From Rhodoferax sp. AJA081-3 (GTDB lineage Bacteria > Pseudomonadota > Gammaproteobacteria > Burkholderiales > Burkholderiaceae_C), in assembly GCF_017798165.1 (NCBI RefSeq), contig NZ_CP059068.1, positions 868,001 through 932,000 on the forward strand: DNA of 64,000 bases. The letters are read 5' to 3'. How positions within the stretch are numbered: position 1 is the stretch's first letter; each line of letters opens with the position of its first letter. A model generated the notes under the pieces. It had not been told where the DNA came from, ran no database searches, and worked only from the letters and a program-made list of their open reading frames with translations. Below, piece by piece: positions 17,278 through 27,239 of this stretch. A program made the translations under genes and the position numbers.

Positions 17278-20200
17278 ATGACCTCTTCCGCGCTCACCGA
17301 GCTGCTGTCCTACACCCAAGAACATGCAGGCCCGGCCTCCAGCCGTATCCACGATTTTGTGGCGGCCTACTTCGACAACACCGACCCCGATGAACTGGTG
17401 GCACGTGGCCCGTCCACGCTGTTTGCCATTGCCAACGCGCACTGGCGCCTGCTCGATGCACCCCGCCCACCCAACACGGCCAAGGTCCGCGTCTTCAACC
17501 CCACACTGGCCGAAGACGGTTTTGTCAGTGACCACACCGTGGTGCAGATCGTCAATGACAACATGCCCTTCCTGGTGGACTCGGTCACCATGGCCATCAA
17601 CCGCAGCAACCGCACGGCCCACTGGATTGTTCACCCCCTGCTCAGCGTGGCCCGTGATGCCAAGGGCAAGGTGCAAAGCGTCAGCAGTGCAGCAGCCGCT
17701 ACCGCAGCCGGCAGCACCAACCCCGTCGAATCCCTGATACAGGTGGAATGCGACCGCATCGTCGGCGTAGCAGACCAGCAGGCACTGGCCGACGAGCTGG
17801 AGCAGGTGTTGAACGATGTACGCAGCGCCGTGCAAGACTGGAGCGCCATGCTGGAGCGTGCGCGCAAGATGGCCGCCGATGCATCCCGCTCGTCGCTGTC
17901 GCCCGCTGGTCGCCAAGAGGGCGTTGACTTTTTGAGCTGGCTGGAAGACCGCCACTTCACCTTCCTGGGTGCGCGTGATTACGACCTGAAACGTGATGGC
18001 GATGTGGTCAGCATGGTGGCCAAGCCCGAGACCGGCCTGGGCATCTTGCGCGGCCCGGTCCACACCCTGGAAACCGTGTTGCCACCCGAAGCCGTGGCCC
18101 TGCTGGAAAGCAACGAACTGGTGCTGGTCACCAAGGCCATGACCCGCGCCACCGTGCACCGTCCGGCCTGGCTGGACTATGTGGCCGTTAAACGTTTTGA
18201 CGAAGCCGGCCAGGTCATTGGTGAGGCCCGCTTCCTGGGCCTGTACACCGCTACCGCCTACACGGCAGCGGTCAGCGAGATCCCCCAGGTGCGCAGCCGT
18301 GTCGCCGCGGTGATGGCCGCCGCCGGTGTGGTGCCCGACAGCCATGCCGCCAAGTCGCTGCAATCCATTCTGGATGCCTACCCGCGCGACGAACTTCTTC
18401 AGATAGACACCCCCACGCTGACCGAACACGCCATTGGCATCCTGCGCCTTCAAGAGCGCCAGCGCACCCGCCTGTTCCTGCGCCGTGACCCGTTTGGCCG
18501 CTTCACATCGGCCCTGGTGTTTGTGCCACGGGATCGCTTCAATACCGAGCTGCGCATCAAGATAGGTAGCGAGCTGATGACCGCGCTGGACGGCCTGTCC
18601 ATCGAATTCACTCCCATGCTGACGGACAGCCCACAGGCCCGCATCCACTACCTGGTGCGCGCCAAGGACAACGCGCCGCATGTGGCCAACTTTGCTGCAC
18701 TAGAGGCCCGCATCACCCGCCTGACCCAGCGCTGGGAAGACGATTGCACCACTGAGCTGCTGCGCGCCCATGGAGAAGGCCCGGGCCTAGCCCTGGCCCA
18801 CCGTTTTGCCGATGCATTCCCCACGGCCTACCGCGAAGACTTCTCGCCCCAAGTGGGTGCCGAAGATGCCGATATGTTGTTGGCGCTCTCCCCCACTTCG
18901 CCACTGGCCGTCAAGCTGTACCGTCCGCTGGACGCTGGCACCGGCATCCTGCGTCTGAAGATTTACAACACCTCCAAGGTTGCGTTGTCTGACTCGCTGC
19001 CCGTGCTGGAGCGTATGGGCGCCCGTGTGCTGGACGAACACCCCTACCGCATTGGCAACAATGGCGACACGCTGTGGATACACGACCTGGGTCTGCAACT
19101 GCCGGCTGACACGGACATTGCCAAGGTCAAATCCCGCTTTGAAGCGCTGTTTGCCACCGCCTGGCGCGGCGGTGTGGAGAGCGACGATCTGAACCGCCTG
19201 GTGCTGGTCACCAACCTGGATGCACGTGCCATCTCGGTGCTGCGCGCCTACACCCGTTACTTCAAGCAACTGGGCTTTGCCTTCAGCCAGAGTTACATCG
19301 AAGCGGCGCTCAACAAAAACGCCAGCATCGCCCAGTCCATCGTCGAACTGTTCATGGCCCGCTTTGACCCGGCCTTTGCGGGTGACCGTGCGGCCGCGCA
19401 GCAGCAGATCAAGCAAACGTTGGACACAGCCCTGAGCAACGTGGCCAGCCTGGACGAAGACCGCATCCTGCGCCAGTTTGTGGCCACCATCATGGCTACG
19501 TTGCGTACCAATCTGTGGCAGACCGCTGCCTCGGGCTCCGAGAAGCCCTACATCAGCTTCAAGCTCAACCCGCGCGAAGTGCCCGGTGTGCCAGAGCCCA
19601 AGCCGCTGTTCGAGATCTGGGTCTACTCGCCCCGTGTGGAAGGTGTGCACTTGCGTGGTGGCAAGGTGGCCCGTGGTGGCCTGCGCTGGTCGGACCGCCG
19701 CGAAGACTTCCGCACCGAGATTCTGGGCCTGGTCAAGGCCCAGCAGGTCAAGAACACCGTCATCGTGCCCGTGGGCTCCAAGGGTGGTTTTGTGCTGAAA
19801 AACGCGCCGCCTGCCAGCGACCGCGAGGCCTACCAGGCTGAGGGCATTGCCTGCTACAAGATTTTCCTGTCTGGCCTGCTGGACATCACCGACAACGTGG
19901 TCAAGGGCGCCGTGGTACCCCCCACCAACGTGGTGCGCCATGACGTGGACGACCCCTATTTGGTGGTCGCCGCCGACAAGGGCACGGCCACCTTCTCTGA
20001 CATCGCCAACGGCGTATCTGCCGACTATGGCTTCTGGCTGGGCGACGCGTTTGCATCCGGCGGCTCGGTCGGTTACGACCACAAGAAGATGGGCATCACC
20101 GCACGCGGTGCGTGGGAAGCGGTCAAACGCCACTTCCGCACCCTGGGTGTGAACACACAGACCACTGCCTTCACCGTGGCCGGTATTGGCGACATGTCGG

Positions 20201-22041
20201 GCGACGTGTTTGGCAACGGCATGCTGTTGTCCGAACACATCAAACTGGTGGTGGCCTTTGACCACCGCCACATCTTCATCGACCCCAACCCAGATGTGGC
20301 CAAGTCGTTTGCCGAGCGCCAGCGCCTGTTCAACCTGCCCCGCTCCAGCTGGGATGACTACGACAAGAGCCTGATCTCGCAAGGTGGCGGCGTGTACCCG
20401 CGCAGCGCCAAGTCCATTCCCCTGAGCCCCGAGGCACGTGCCGTCATCGGCATCACAGCCGAAGAGCTGCCACCGCTGGAACTGCTCAAGGCCATCCTGC
20501 AAGCGCCTGTGGACCTGCTGTACAACGGCGGCATTGGCACCTATGTCAAAGCCAGTTTCGAGACCCATGCCCAGGTGGGCGACAAGTCCAGCGATGCGTT
20601 CCGTGTGAACGGCAGCGAGCTGCGTTGCAAGGTGGTGGCTGAAGGCGGCAACCTGGGTTGCACCCAAAACGGCCGTATCGAATACGCCCAGAAGGGTGGC
20701 CTGATCTACACCGACGCCATCGACAACTCCGCCGGTGTGGACTGCTCCGACCACGAAGTCAACATCAAGATTTTGCTGGGCGGCGTGGTCGAGGCCGGTG
20801 ACCTGACGCTGAAACAGCGCAACGACCTGCTGGCATCCATGACCGACGAAGTGGGCCAACTGGTGCTGCAGGACAACTACTACCAGACCCAGGCGCTGGA
20901 CATTGCCACCCACCGCCCCCTGTATGTGCTGGACGGCCAGCAACGCCTGATGCAGTGGCTCGAAGGCAGCAACCGCCTGAACCGCGCCATCGAGTTTTTG
21001 CCAACGGACGATGAAATCGCCCGCCGCCGCGCCCGCAAGGTTGGCCTGACATCGCCCGAAAATGCCGTCGTGTTGGCCTACGCCAAGATGAGTGTGTTTG
21101 ACGAACTGGTGGCCAGCAACCTGCCGGACGATCCGTTCTTCAGCCGCGCACTCAAGGCCTACTTCCCCCAGGTCTTGACCGAGAAGTTTGGCCCCGCCAT
21201 TGCAGCCCACCCGCTCAAACGCGAGATCATTGCCACCCATATCACCAACACGGTGGTCAACCGCACCGGCGCAACATTCGTCAACTTCATTGCGTCGGAA
21301 TCGGGTGCCACGGCGGCGGACGTGATCCGCGCCTTCACACTGGCCCGCGAGATTTTTGACCTGGAGCCCATCTGGGACCAGTTGGATGCTCTGGACTACA
21401 AGGTCGATGCCAGCCTGCAGCTCGACCTGCTGAGCAAGCTCACCGCCATTGCCCAACGCGCCTCACGCTGGATGCTGCGCATCCGCGCCCAGGGCACCGA
21501 CCTGCCCACGCTGATCCAGCGCTACCAGCCCGCCGCCCGCGAGCTGCGCCAGAACCTGGCCACCTGGCTGCCCCAGAGCGCACAAGACAGCTGGCAACAG
21601 GCCACCGACGTGCTGGTCAAAGCCGGTGTGGATGCGGCTTTGGCACAGAACCTGACGGCGCTGGAATTCATCTTCCCCGCACTGGACCTGGTGGACCTGG
21701 CCCAAAGCGCCAACACCGGCCTGGAACAGGCGGCACGGGCCTACTTCGGCATTGAGGCCGACCTGGCCCTGACCGAATGGCGTGCGCAGATCAACCGCCT
21801 GCCCACCGACACCCTGTGGCAAACCCAGGCCCGCGGCAGCGCGCGTGACGATGTGTACTCCATCGCCCGCCAGATCACGCTGGGCCAGCTGTCACGCGGT
21901 GCGGAGGGTGTGCAAGCCTGGCGCACAGAACATGGCCAAGCAATTGGCCGCCTGCAAGCCCTGCTGACCACCATCAGCACACAGGGACCGGATCTGGCGC
22001 CGGTGTCGGTGGCATTGCGGGAACTGCGGCACCTCGCCTAA
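17278..22041 (+). CDS. NAD-specific glutamate dehydrogenase, large (about 180 kDa) type
   Basis: A 1587-residue enzyme that oxidatively deaminates glutamate to 2-oxoglutarate with NAD. The long N-terminal regulatory region (ACT-like) occupies roughly the first 700 residues. The catalytic domain contains HLRGGKVARGGLRWSDR followed by VKNTVIVPVGSKGGFV, the diagnostic lysine and glycine motifs, and later VVAEGGNLGCTQNGR. The frame is open further upstream, but ATG 17278 has CGGAG eight bases before it and begins the conserved sequence. The length is normal for the family. Its divergent partner is an aminotransferase. Confidence 0.95.
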   Translation: MTSSALTELLSYTQEHAGPASSRIHDFVAAYFDNTDPDELVARGPSTLFAIANAHWRLLDAPRPPNTAKVRVFNPTLAEDGFVSDHTVVQIVNDNMPFLVDSVTMAINRSNRTAHWIVHPLLSVARDAKGKVQSVSSAAAATAAGSTNPVESLIQVECDRIVGVADQQALADELEQVLNDVRSAVQDWSAMLERARKMAADASRSSLSPAGRQEGVDFLSWLEDRHFTFLGARDYDLKRDGDVVSMVAKPETGLGILRGPVHTLETVLPPEAVALLESNELVLVTKAMTRATVHRPAWLDYVAVKRFDEAGQVIGEARFLGLYTATAYTAAVSEIPQVRSRVAAVMAAAGVVPDSHAAKSLQSILDAYPRDELLQIDTPTLTEHAIGILRLQERQRTRLFLRRDPFGRFTSALVFVPRDRFNTELRIKIGSELMTALDGLSIEFTPMLTDSPQARIHYLVRAKDNAPHVANFAALEARITRLTQRWEDDCTTELLRAHGEGPGLALAHRFADAFPTAYREDFSPQVGAEDADMLLALSPTSPLAVKLYRPLDAGTGILRLKIYNTSKVALSDSLPVLERMGARVLDEHPYRIGNNGDTLWIHDLGLQLPADTDIAKVKSRFEALFATAWRGGVESDDLNRLVLVTNLDARAISVLRAYTRYFKQLGFAFSQSYIEAALNKNASIAQSIVELFMARFDPAFAGDRAAAQQQIKQTLDTALSNVASLDEDRILRQFVATIMATLRTNLWQTAASGSEKPYISFKLNPREVPGVPEPKPLFEIWVYSPRVEGVHLRGGKVARGGLRWSDRREDFRTEILGLVKAQQVKNTVIVPVGSKGGFVLKNAPPASDREAYQAEGIACYKIFLSGLLDITDNVVKGAVVPPTNVVRHDVDDPYLVVAADKGTATFSDIANGVSADYGFWLGDAFASGGSVGYDHKKMGITARGAWEAVKRHFRTLGVNTQTTAFTVAGIGDMSGDVFGNGMLLSEHIKLVVAFDHRHIFIDPNPDVAKSFAERQRLFNLPRSSWDDYDKSLISQGGGVYPRSAKSIPLSPEARAVIGITAEELPPLELLKAILQAPVDLLYNGGIGTYVKASFETHAQVGDKSSDAFRVNGSELRCKVVAEGGNLGCTQNGRIEYAQKGGLIYTDAIDNSAGVDCSDHEVNIKILLGGVVEAGDLTLKQRNDLLASMTDEVGQLVLQDNYYQTQALDIATHRPLYVLDGQQRLMQWLEGSNRLNRAIEFLPTDDEIARRRARKVGLTSPENAVVLAYAKMSVFDELVASNLPDDPFFSRALKAYFPQVLTEKFGPAIAAHPLKREIIATHITNTVVNRTGATFVNFIASESGATAADVIRAFTLAREIFDLEPIWDQLDALDYKVDASLQLDLLSKLTAIAQRASRWMLRIRAQGTDLPTLIQRYQPAARELRQNLATWLPQSAQDSWQQATDVLVKAGVDAALAQNLTALEFIFPALDLVDLAQSANTGLEQAARAYFGIEADLALTEWRAQINRLPTDTLWQTQARGSARDDVYSIARQITLGQLSRGAEGVQAWRTEHGQAIGRLQALLTTISTQGPDLAPVSVALRELRHLA

Positions 22042-22099
22042 CTGCAGATGTACCTGCGCCGACTGGTGGCCGTCAAGGTCAACAACAGTCGGTGCAAGT

Positions 22100-22160
22100 A
22101 TTTGCTACTATTTACATAGCGCAATAGTCATATTTTACGGGGGCTCCAGCCTGAATCGGC
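22100..22160. repeat. Interspersed TAGCCCCCG-type repeat, copy 3 (inverted)
   Basis: Between the NAD-GDH and kinase genes, TTTGCTACTATTTACATAG is followed by ATATTTTACGGGGGCTCCAG, the repeat in the opposite orientation to copies 1 and 2. The 167-base gap holds nothing else recognisable. Confidence 0.6.
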
Positions 22161-22208
22161 ATATACCCCCTTCAATGCGACCCAAGCCGATCGCATCCAC
22201 CGTTCTTG

Positions 22209-24605
22209 CTAAGAATTCGCTTGCACTGCAAATTTTGCTGGCATGCTGATTACGGTTTCAAACGGGCGATAGCCGTCGCTTGCGCTATTCGCCTGCGGGT
22301 CCAAAAAGCGCAGCTCGATAGAGCCTTCCTCGCGTTCTACAAAGCTCTTGACAGCATCCATCCCAACTCCACGGCCCGACACCTCGGTGACCTGCTCGGC
22401 AGTGGAAAAGCCCGGTGCAAAAATGAGCTGCGCAATTTCTTCTGGTGACAACTTCTGATCTTCGGTAATCAGTGCCTTTTCAATAGCCTTTTTGCGAATG
22501 TAATCGACTGCCAGTCCGCGCCCATCGTCACGTAGCTTGAGTTGCAACTTGCCCTCGGCTAGAGCCAGTTCCAGCTGGATACTGCCTGCCGCTGGCTTGC
22601 CCTTTGCAACACGCTCAGACCCGGTTTCGATGCCGTGATCCATCGAATTGCGATAAAGGTGCATGAAGACGTTTTTCAACAAATCCGCGATTTGCGTGCG
22701 CAGCACAATGTTGTGGTCCACGATGCTAATGTGCGGCGGCTCTTTGGACAATTCTTGGGCAAGTGATGGAAGGGATTCCAAAATGCCCTCCAAGGCTTCC
22801 TGAACACGCACGGTGCCCAGCATTTGCAACATGTTGTGCACCCGCTGGTGCGCCGCTCGCATCGATGCCAGATCGGTCCCGCGTATCGAATCGTCCATTA
22901 CATCCAGAGCGTCTTGAATGTCCTGCTTTTGCACCATGAGGTATTTCTCCACACCTGCGCGACGCCCAGGGCCAGTCCTGCCCAATTTAACCTTGTTGAT
23001 ATGGGCGTATTCTTCAATTGCATCGGATGCACTGGCTAGCTCGCGGAGTAGTTTTTCTTGGTCCCACACGGCATCTGGGTTTTTGCGCAGGTCGTCGTAG
23101 GTTTGTTCGGCCTCGTGCACCATGTTGGTCAAGTGCAGAAAACCGTATGTGCGCGCATTACCTTTGATCGTATGCATGTTGCGGAACAACTCGGTGACAG
23201 TTCCTGGGTCCAGGCCGTCTTTGGGAGTTGCGCCCACTGCATCGATAATTTTCTTGTTTTCAGCCAAGAACTCGACCGATCCCTCAACAAACCCTGAGAA
23301 TTTTTCCTGGCTGATCGCCAATATTTGACCGATGATGTCCAGCTCGCGTTTTTGTTTCCCAGCTGCGGCTGCCAAGGCTTTGAGCTCGGTGACATCGCGT
23401 ACGCACAGCATCAGGCGTACAACGGTATCCATATCGTCGGTGATGGGTGACCAGCTCAAATCGAGAATCTTCACACGTCCGTCAGGCATTTTCTTTTCAA
23501 CTTCGCTCACCAAAAGGTGCTCATTGAATTGAAAATTCATACTGTCTTCGCCAATGCAGGCGCTAACTGCAGCTTCGACCTGAGACAGAATTTCCGCATT
23601 GAAACTGCTATTGGCAAAGACCAGCTCCAGTAGGTCGCGCCCAGCAATGTCTTTGGTTTCTAAAATGGTTTCCAGATAGGCGGAAAACTCTGGATGCACC
23701 TTGTTGCCTGCTACAACCGTCAAGATACCCTGCGGTATGTAATGCATCATGGCCTGGATGTCGGCAGTTTTTTGCTTGAGCTGTTGCGAGCTTTCCTGGA
23801 TTTTTCCGATCATGGCATTAAAGGCCACGATGGACATTCCAATTTCATCCATGCGCTCAACCGGCACGCGACGCGAAAAGTCTTGGCTGGTGGCAATTTC
23901 GCTCATCATGACTTGCATTTGGGTGATGGGCTGTACCACACTGTTGGTAATGCGCCAGGCAATGAAGCCGCCCATGGCAAGTGCTACTGTCACCAATATG
24001 CCCAAAGTGACAAATACAGTACGCTGCAACGACAGCACGTCTTTGTTGGCATCCTCATTGATCTTGCCCTGCAGATCAATCAACTCAGAGACCTTGGCCC
24101 GCAGGATCACCTCTGCAGGTCGCACCCGATTGCTGAGAGTGAGCACAGCGGCGACGGTGTCGGCGTCCAGCGCTTGCTCCAGCGACTCTGCGGTCGATGG
24201 GAGTACCTTCTTTCCGGCCGCCGAAATATCGCCCATCAACGCGCGTTCTTTATCGGTCGCGTTGTCGCCAACCATCAGTGCATTGAGCGCTTCTTCAGTC
24301 TTAAGAAAGGATTTTTCGGCAACTTTTGCTGCGTCGAACTCGACCTGAAGCTGTTTAGTATCCATGTCCGTAAACAATGCGGCAGACCTCGCGCGAATTG
24401 CCAGGTCATTGATGCTTTCCATCAATTCATTCGCCAATGTGGTTTTGACGTTATTGACCTGAACAATGCGCTGCACCCGCTGGCCTTGCAGTTGCAGGGC
24501 ATAGATACTGGTAATGGCTACAGCAAGCAAAAGTATGAGAACGCTGGTAAAACCCAGCGATAGCCGGCGGGCCAAAGACATGGATTGAAAGTATGAATTG
24601 ATCAT
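22209..24605 (-). CDS. Membrane sensor kinase with CheA-like Hpt and ATPase (KinA)
   Basis: A 798-residue protein. Order: TM1 about 17-38, periplasmic helical sensor 40-195, TM2 about 196-218, HAMP about 219-272, a PAS-like domain about 280-410, an Hpt domain with HTIKGNAR (phosphoacceptor His478), a helical region about 540-620, and a CheA-type ATPase with N-box NSMDHG (about 653), G1 DDGRG (about 693) and G2 SGRGVGMD (about 743). There is no CheW-like domain or receiver. The second half is highly similar to the kinase at 27664-30168. The start at 24605 is chosen as the Met closest to TM1; Mets 10 and 22 codons upstream are possible. It diverges from the signalling operon that follows. Confidence 0.85.
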   Translation of the reverse strand: MINSYFQSMSLARRLSLGFTSVLILLLAVAITSIYALQLQGQRVQRIVQVNNVKTTLANELMESINDLAIRARSAALFTDMDTKQLQVEFDAAKVAEKSFLKTEEALNALMVGDNATDKERALMGDISAAGKKVLPSTAESLEQALDADTVAAVLTLSNRVRPAEVILRAKVSELIDLQGKINEDANKDVLSLQRTVFVTLGILVTVALAMGGFIAWRITNSVVQPITQMQVMMSEIATSQDFSRRVPVERMDEIGMSIVAFNAMIGKIQESSQQLKQKTADIQAMMHYIPQGILTVVAGNKVHPEFSAYLETILETKDIAGRDLLELVFANSSFNAEILSQVEAAVSACIGEDSMNFQFNEHLLVSEVEKKMPDGRVKILDLSWSPITDDMDTVVRLMLCVRDVTELKALAAAAGKQKRELDIIGQILAISQEKFSGFVEGSVEFLAENKKIIDAVGATPKDGLDPGTVTELFRNMHTIKGNARTYGFLHLTNMVHEAEQTYDDLRKNPDAVWDQEKLLRELASASDAIEEYAHINKVKLGRTGPGRRAGVEKYLMVQKQDIQDALDVMDDSIRGTDLASMRAAHQRVHNMLQMLGTVRVQEALEGILESLPSLAQELSKEPPHISIVDHNIVLRTQIADLLKNVFMHLYRNSMDHGIETGSERVAKGKPAAGSIQLELALAEGKLQLKLRDDGRGLAVDYIRKKAIEKALITEDQKLSPEEIAQLIFAPGFSTAEQVTEVSGRGVGMDAVKSFVEREEGSIELRFLDPQANSASDGYRPFETVISMPAKFAVQANS

Positions 24606-24929
24606 ATATTTCTGCTGTCCTTCATGTGCTGTCATCTTGTCGAGTCCAACTCTCGATGCAACTTTTGGCAATAGTGCTAACTTATTATGCGGCCAATTCT
24701 TTGACGCACCTAACCCGTGCGGGGTTCACCGCAACAACCGATTGCACCGTGGCGCGGTCGCTACAGTCTTAGAAAAATTGCTAGGTATTTGCTAGCGACC
24801 CAAACAGGGCGCAAGAGCCACATCGAAGGACATTCCAGGCATTTTCGAAGATCGAATCGCTCTTTTGTAGCACTTGATGGCGGCCTATGTTAGGCTTAGT
24901 CACACCACGCATTAATTGATAGAGGTGCC
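24606..24929. promoter_or_regulatory. Divergent control region of the signalling island (324 bases)
   Basis: This gap separates KinA from the receptor-tip operon and must hold both promoters. The direct repeat TTGCTAG occurs at 24778-24784 and 24789-24795. The 11-base period puts both on one face of the helix, as for a regulator site. No gene and no convincing sigma-70 pair were found. Confidence 0.35.
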
Positions 24930-25649
24930 ATGGGCAACACAACATTGGTTCTACTTTTTGCGGCAGTCGCCGCAGCGTGTTTCTTGGGCTGGCAGGTGTT
25001 GAAGCTCAGGCGTGCGCTTGCAAAGACGGTTGATGCACAAGAGGCAAAAGCGCAAGAGCAATATTGGAGCGGGTTGCTGGAAGCGCAACGTAGGGAAAGC
25101 GAAGATTTTCGTGAATCTTCAGAGCGGAAACACGCCGCGCTTGAGGCCGAGTTGGCAAATTTGCGGCAGGACGTGCGCCCGGATGTAATCGCCCAGCTGG
25201 AAAAAATCCAGCAGTCCAGTTCAACAGCACTGGATGGAAGCAAAGCTTTGGCCGGCGAAATTCTCACCCTGCTGGATTTGGTCAAGACCTTCGAGCGCTG
25301 GCATTCCGATATGAACGAGCTCATCATCCATAACCGCGCGATGCATGACAAGAATGACGAGTTTGCATCGATCGTCAAGTACATGATTATTGTTACGCTC
25401 AATGCCTCCATCGAGGCGGCGCGGGCCGGTGCGTCCGGGCGGGGCTTCGCAGTGGTTGCTGACGAAATGCGCAATCTGGCGGCGCGAGCCGAGAGCCTGT
25501 CGGAAGGCTACCGCAATAGTCTCTACCAAAATGACCTGATTACCACCACGACGTTTCAAGACCTGCAAGCGGGTGGCAAGATGATCATCGGTTCACTCAC
25601 AGGACTGAACTTGATCAACAACAAGATCAAAGATGGATTAACTTCTTGA
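24930..25649 (+). CDS. Membrane-anchored protein with a chemoreceptor hairpin tip
   Basis: A 239-residue protein with one N-terminal TM (about 4-25), a coiled coil to about residue 110, and the conserved descending half of the chemoreceptor tip, LNASIEAARAGASGRGFAVV, followed by ADEMRNLAARAESLSEGY. It has no periplasmic sensor, no HAMP and no full-length signalling bundle, and it ends shortly after the tip. In true receptors this tip binds CheA and CheW. Here it heads an operon with two CheX-like proteins and a CheY and may interact with the flanking kinases. AGAGG lies upstream of ATG 24930. Confidence 0.78.
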   Translation: MGNTTLVLLFAAVAAACFLGWQVLKLRRALAKTVDAQEAKAQEQYWSGLLEAQRRESEDFRESSERKHAALEAELANLRQDVRPDVIAQLEKIQQSSSTALDGSKALAGEILTLLDLVKTFERWHSDMNELIIHNRAMHDKNDEFASIVKYMIIVTLNASIEAARAGASGRGFAVVADEMRNLAARAESLSEGYRNSLYQNDLITTTTFQDLQAGGKMIIGSLTGLNLINNKIKDGLTS

Positions 25650-25660
25650 GTTGAAACAAC

Positions 25661-26215
25661 ATGATCAGTAACCGGGTGCGAGACAGTTTTGACCAGATGC
25701 TGATGATGGGCATCAAGGCCAGCATGGGAGGATCATCGCCCGAGAACTGCGAGATTGCAGTGCTGGCGAATCCGAAGGAAATTCGGGAAACCACGGTGGT
25801 CATGTTGACCGTAGCATCGTTTCTGTTTCGACTGTCCGTGGTGATTTATTTTTCGTCGGATGACGCTACCAAAGCCCACTTTGCAAGCCTCAACAATATT
25901 GATCCGGCGGAGATGAGCGACCAGGCATTCTTGGACGCCATGCGGGAATGCGGCAACATTTGTTGCGGCACATTGAACCGTGAACTGGCGCGTGTCTACC
26001 CACATGTGGCCATGTCAACCCCCAACATTATCGAGCGGGAGTGCGTCGACCATCTTGAATCTTTGAAAGGCGGACATCTCCAGTATTTTCGCGCCACGAT
26101 TGATGGAAACAAGCAGTTTCACGTGAGCGTCTGCGTGCGTGACTATGCCGATATTGATTTCGAATGGACGATGGTCGAAGAAACCACGGCTGCGGGTGAG
26201 ATGGAGTTCTTCTAA
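25661..26215 (+). CDS. CheX-like phosphatase-fold protein (184 aa)
   Basis: A protein of the CheC/CheX type as judged by the ECGNICCG segment. Glu96 and Asn99 give the E-x-x-N pair that inserts into the CheY active site in CheX and CheC. The N-terminus (ISNRVRDSFDQMLMMGIKA) also resembles CheX helix 1. The C-terminus ends EMEFF, nearly the same as the next protein (ELEFF). It lies 11 bases after the receptor-tip gene. The inferred role is dephosphorylation of the CheY encoded two genes on. Confidence 0.65.
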   Translation: MISNRVRDSFDQMLMMGIKASMGGSSPENCEIAVLANPKEIRETTVVMLTVASFLFRLSVVIYFSSDDATKAHFASLNNIDPAEMSDQAFLDAMRECGNICCGTLNRELARVYPHVAMSTPNIIERECVDHLESLKGGHLQYFRATIDGNKQFHVSVCVRDYADIDFEWTMVEETTAAGEMEFF

Positions 26216-26246
26216 CGGCGATTGCATATTCTCGAAGGGAATAAAA

Positions 26247-27221
26247 ATGACCGAACAGACGAAGATAGTCAGCAAAGTATTGGTACTTGACGGCGATACA
26301 GCGTGCTTTGATAGCATCAAAGATTTCTGCGACAGCAATGGTTTGGTAGGCCTCAAAGTCCAGCCAGACAACGTCATGTCAGTGCTGCGTTCTAACTTGG
26401 ACTTAGGCGCGATTTTGTTGTCCGAAACGTATTCAGACAGCGCGCACGGTGGCACCGTGTTGGCGCGAAAAATCCATGCAGTTCGTCCGGAGTTGCCCAT
26501 TTTTTTGCGCCGCGAAGCGACGGACAGCCTGGACGACTTGTCGGGCCGTGACCGATTGCTCTACAGTGCGGCTTACACCATCGGCACGATTTCCAAACTG
26601 CAGGCAGTTATAGAGGAGTTCATCTTCAGCCGGTCGTACCCCAATGCACTGATCCGTGGCATCACAGAAATTGCGATCCCTGCACTGCAGAGCCAATTCA
26701 AGTCCATGCAAGTTGAAGTTGAGGCACCCTACTTGGTGCGAGACCGCTTGATCTTTGGCGAAATCTTCACGCTGATCCCCTTGGAAAGTAGCTGGTGCCG
26801 CGGCTACATGATGCTTCAGACAGAAGAAGAGGCCATGATGCACTACGTGAAAGCGGGCCGGACTTTTATCAACCCTGAAGAATCCTACGACTTTCGCAAC
26901 CTCAATGGGCTACTCGGTGAAATCACCAACCTGATTTGGGGGGCTATCAAGAACCGCTACCTGTCCAGTGTTCGCGAGGGGGTCTACTTGTCCCAGGTGC
27001 CTATCATCATCAACAATTTGCACCGGTATATTTCTTTTGGATCGGATAACCCACAACTGTGTTTCAAATACACCGTCTCCGATCCCAATGATCCGGCGTT
27101 TAGGCCCCTGGTGTTGCAACAGAAGTTTGTTTTTAATTTGAGTTGGTCGCCTGAAGAGTTTTCGGAAAATCTCACTTCGGTAGACGAGTTGGTTTCTTCA
27201 GGTGAATTGGAATTTTTTTAA
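26247..27221 (+). CDS. Degenerate receiver fused to a CheX-like domain (324 aa)
   Basis: Residues 8-125 resemble a receiver (VLVLDGDTACFDSIKDF at the start), but the phosphoacceptor Asp at the end of strand 3 is replaced: AILLSETYSD has Ser-Glu where LLD-x is expected. The rest (about 130-324) resembles CheX and carries GEITNLIWG with Glu225 and Asn228 as the E-x-x-N pair. The end GELEFF copies that of the preceding protein. AAGGGA precedes ATG 26247. It probably acts as a sensor-controlled CheY phosphatase or a CheY sink. This is inferred from motifs only. Confidence 0.65.
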   Translation: MTEQTKIVSKVLVLDGDTACFDSIKDFCDSNGLVGLKVQPDNVMSVLRSNLDLGAILLSETYSDSAHGGTVLARKIHAVRPELPIFLRREATDSLDDLSGRDRLLYSAAYTIGTISKLQAVIEEFIFSRSYPNALIRGITEIAIPALQSQFKSMQVEVEAPYLVRDRLIFGEIFTLIPLESSWCRGYMMLQTEEEAMMHYVKAGRTFINPEESYDFRNLNGLLGEITNLIWGAIKNRYLSSVREGVYLSQVPIIINNLHRYISFGSDNPQLCFKYTVSDPNDPAFRPLVLQQKFVFNLSWSPEEFSENLTSVDELVSSGELEFF

Positions 27222-27239
27222 CACGTTAGGAGTCTGGAT

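Noticed and set aside
18787..21456. Very long minus-strand open frame (889 codons) opposite NAD-GDH
   Set aside because: It is the antisense shadow of a highly biased GC-rich gene. Its protein is rich in Gly, His, Val and Gln with no motif, while the plus strand encodes a complete known enzyme.
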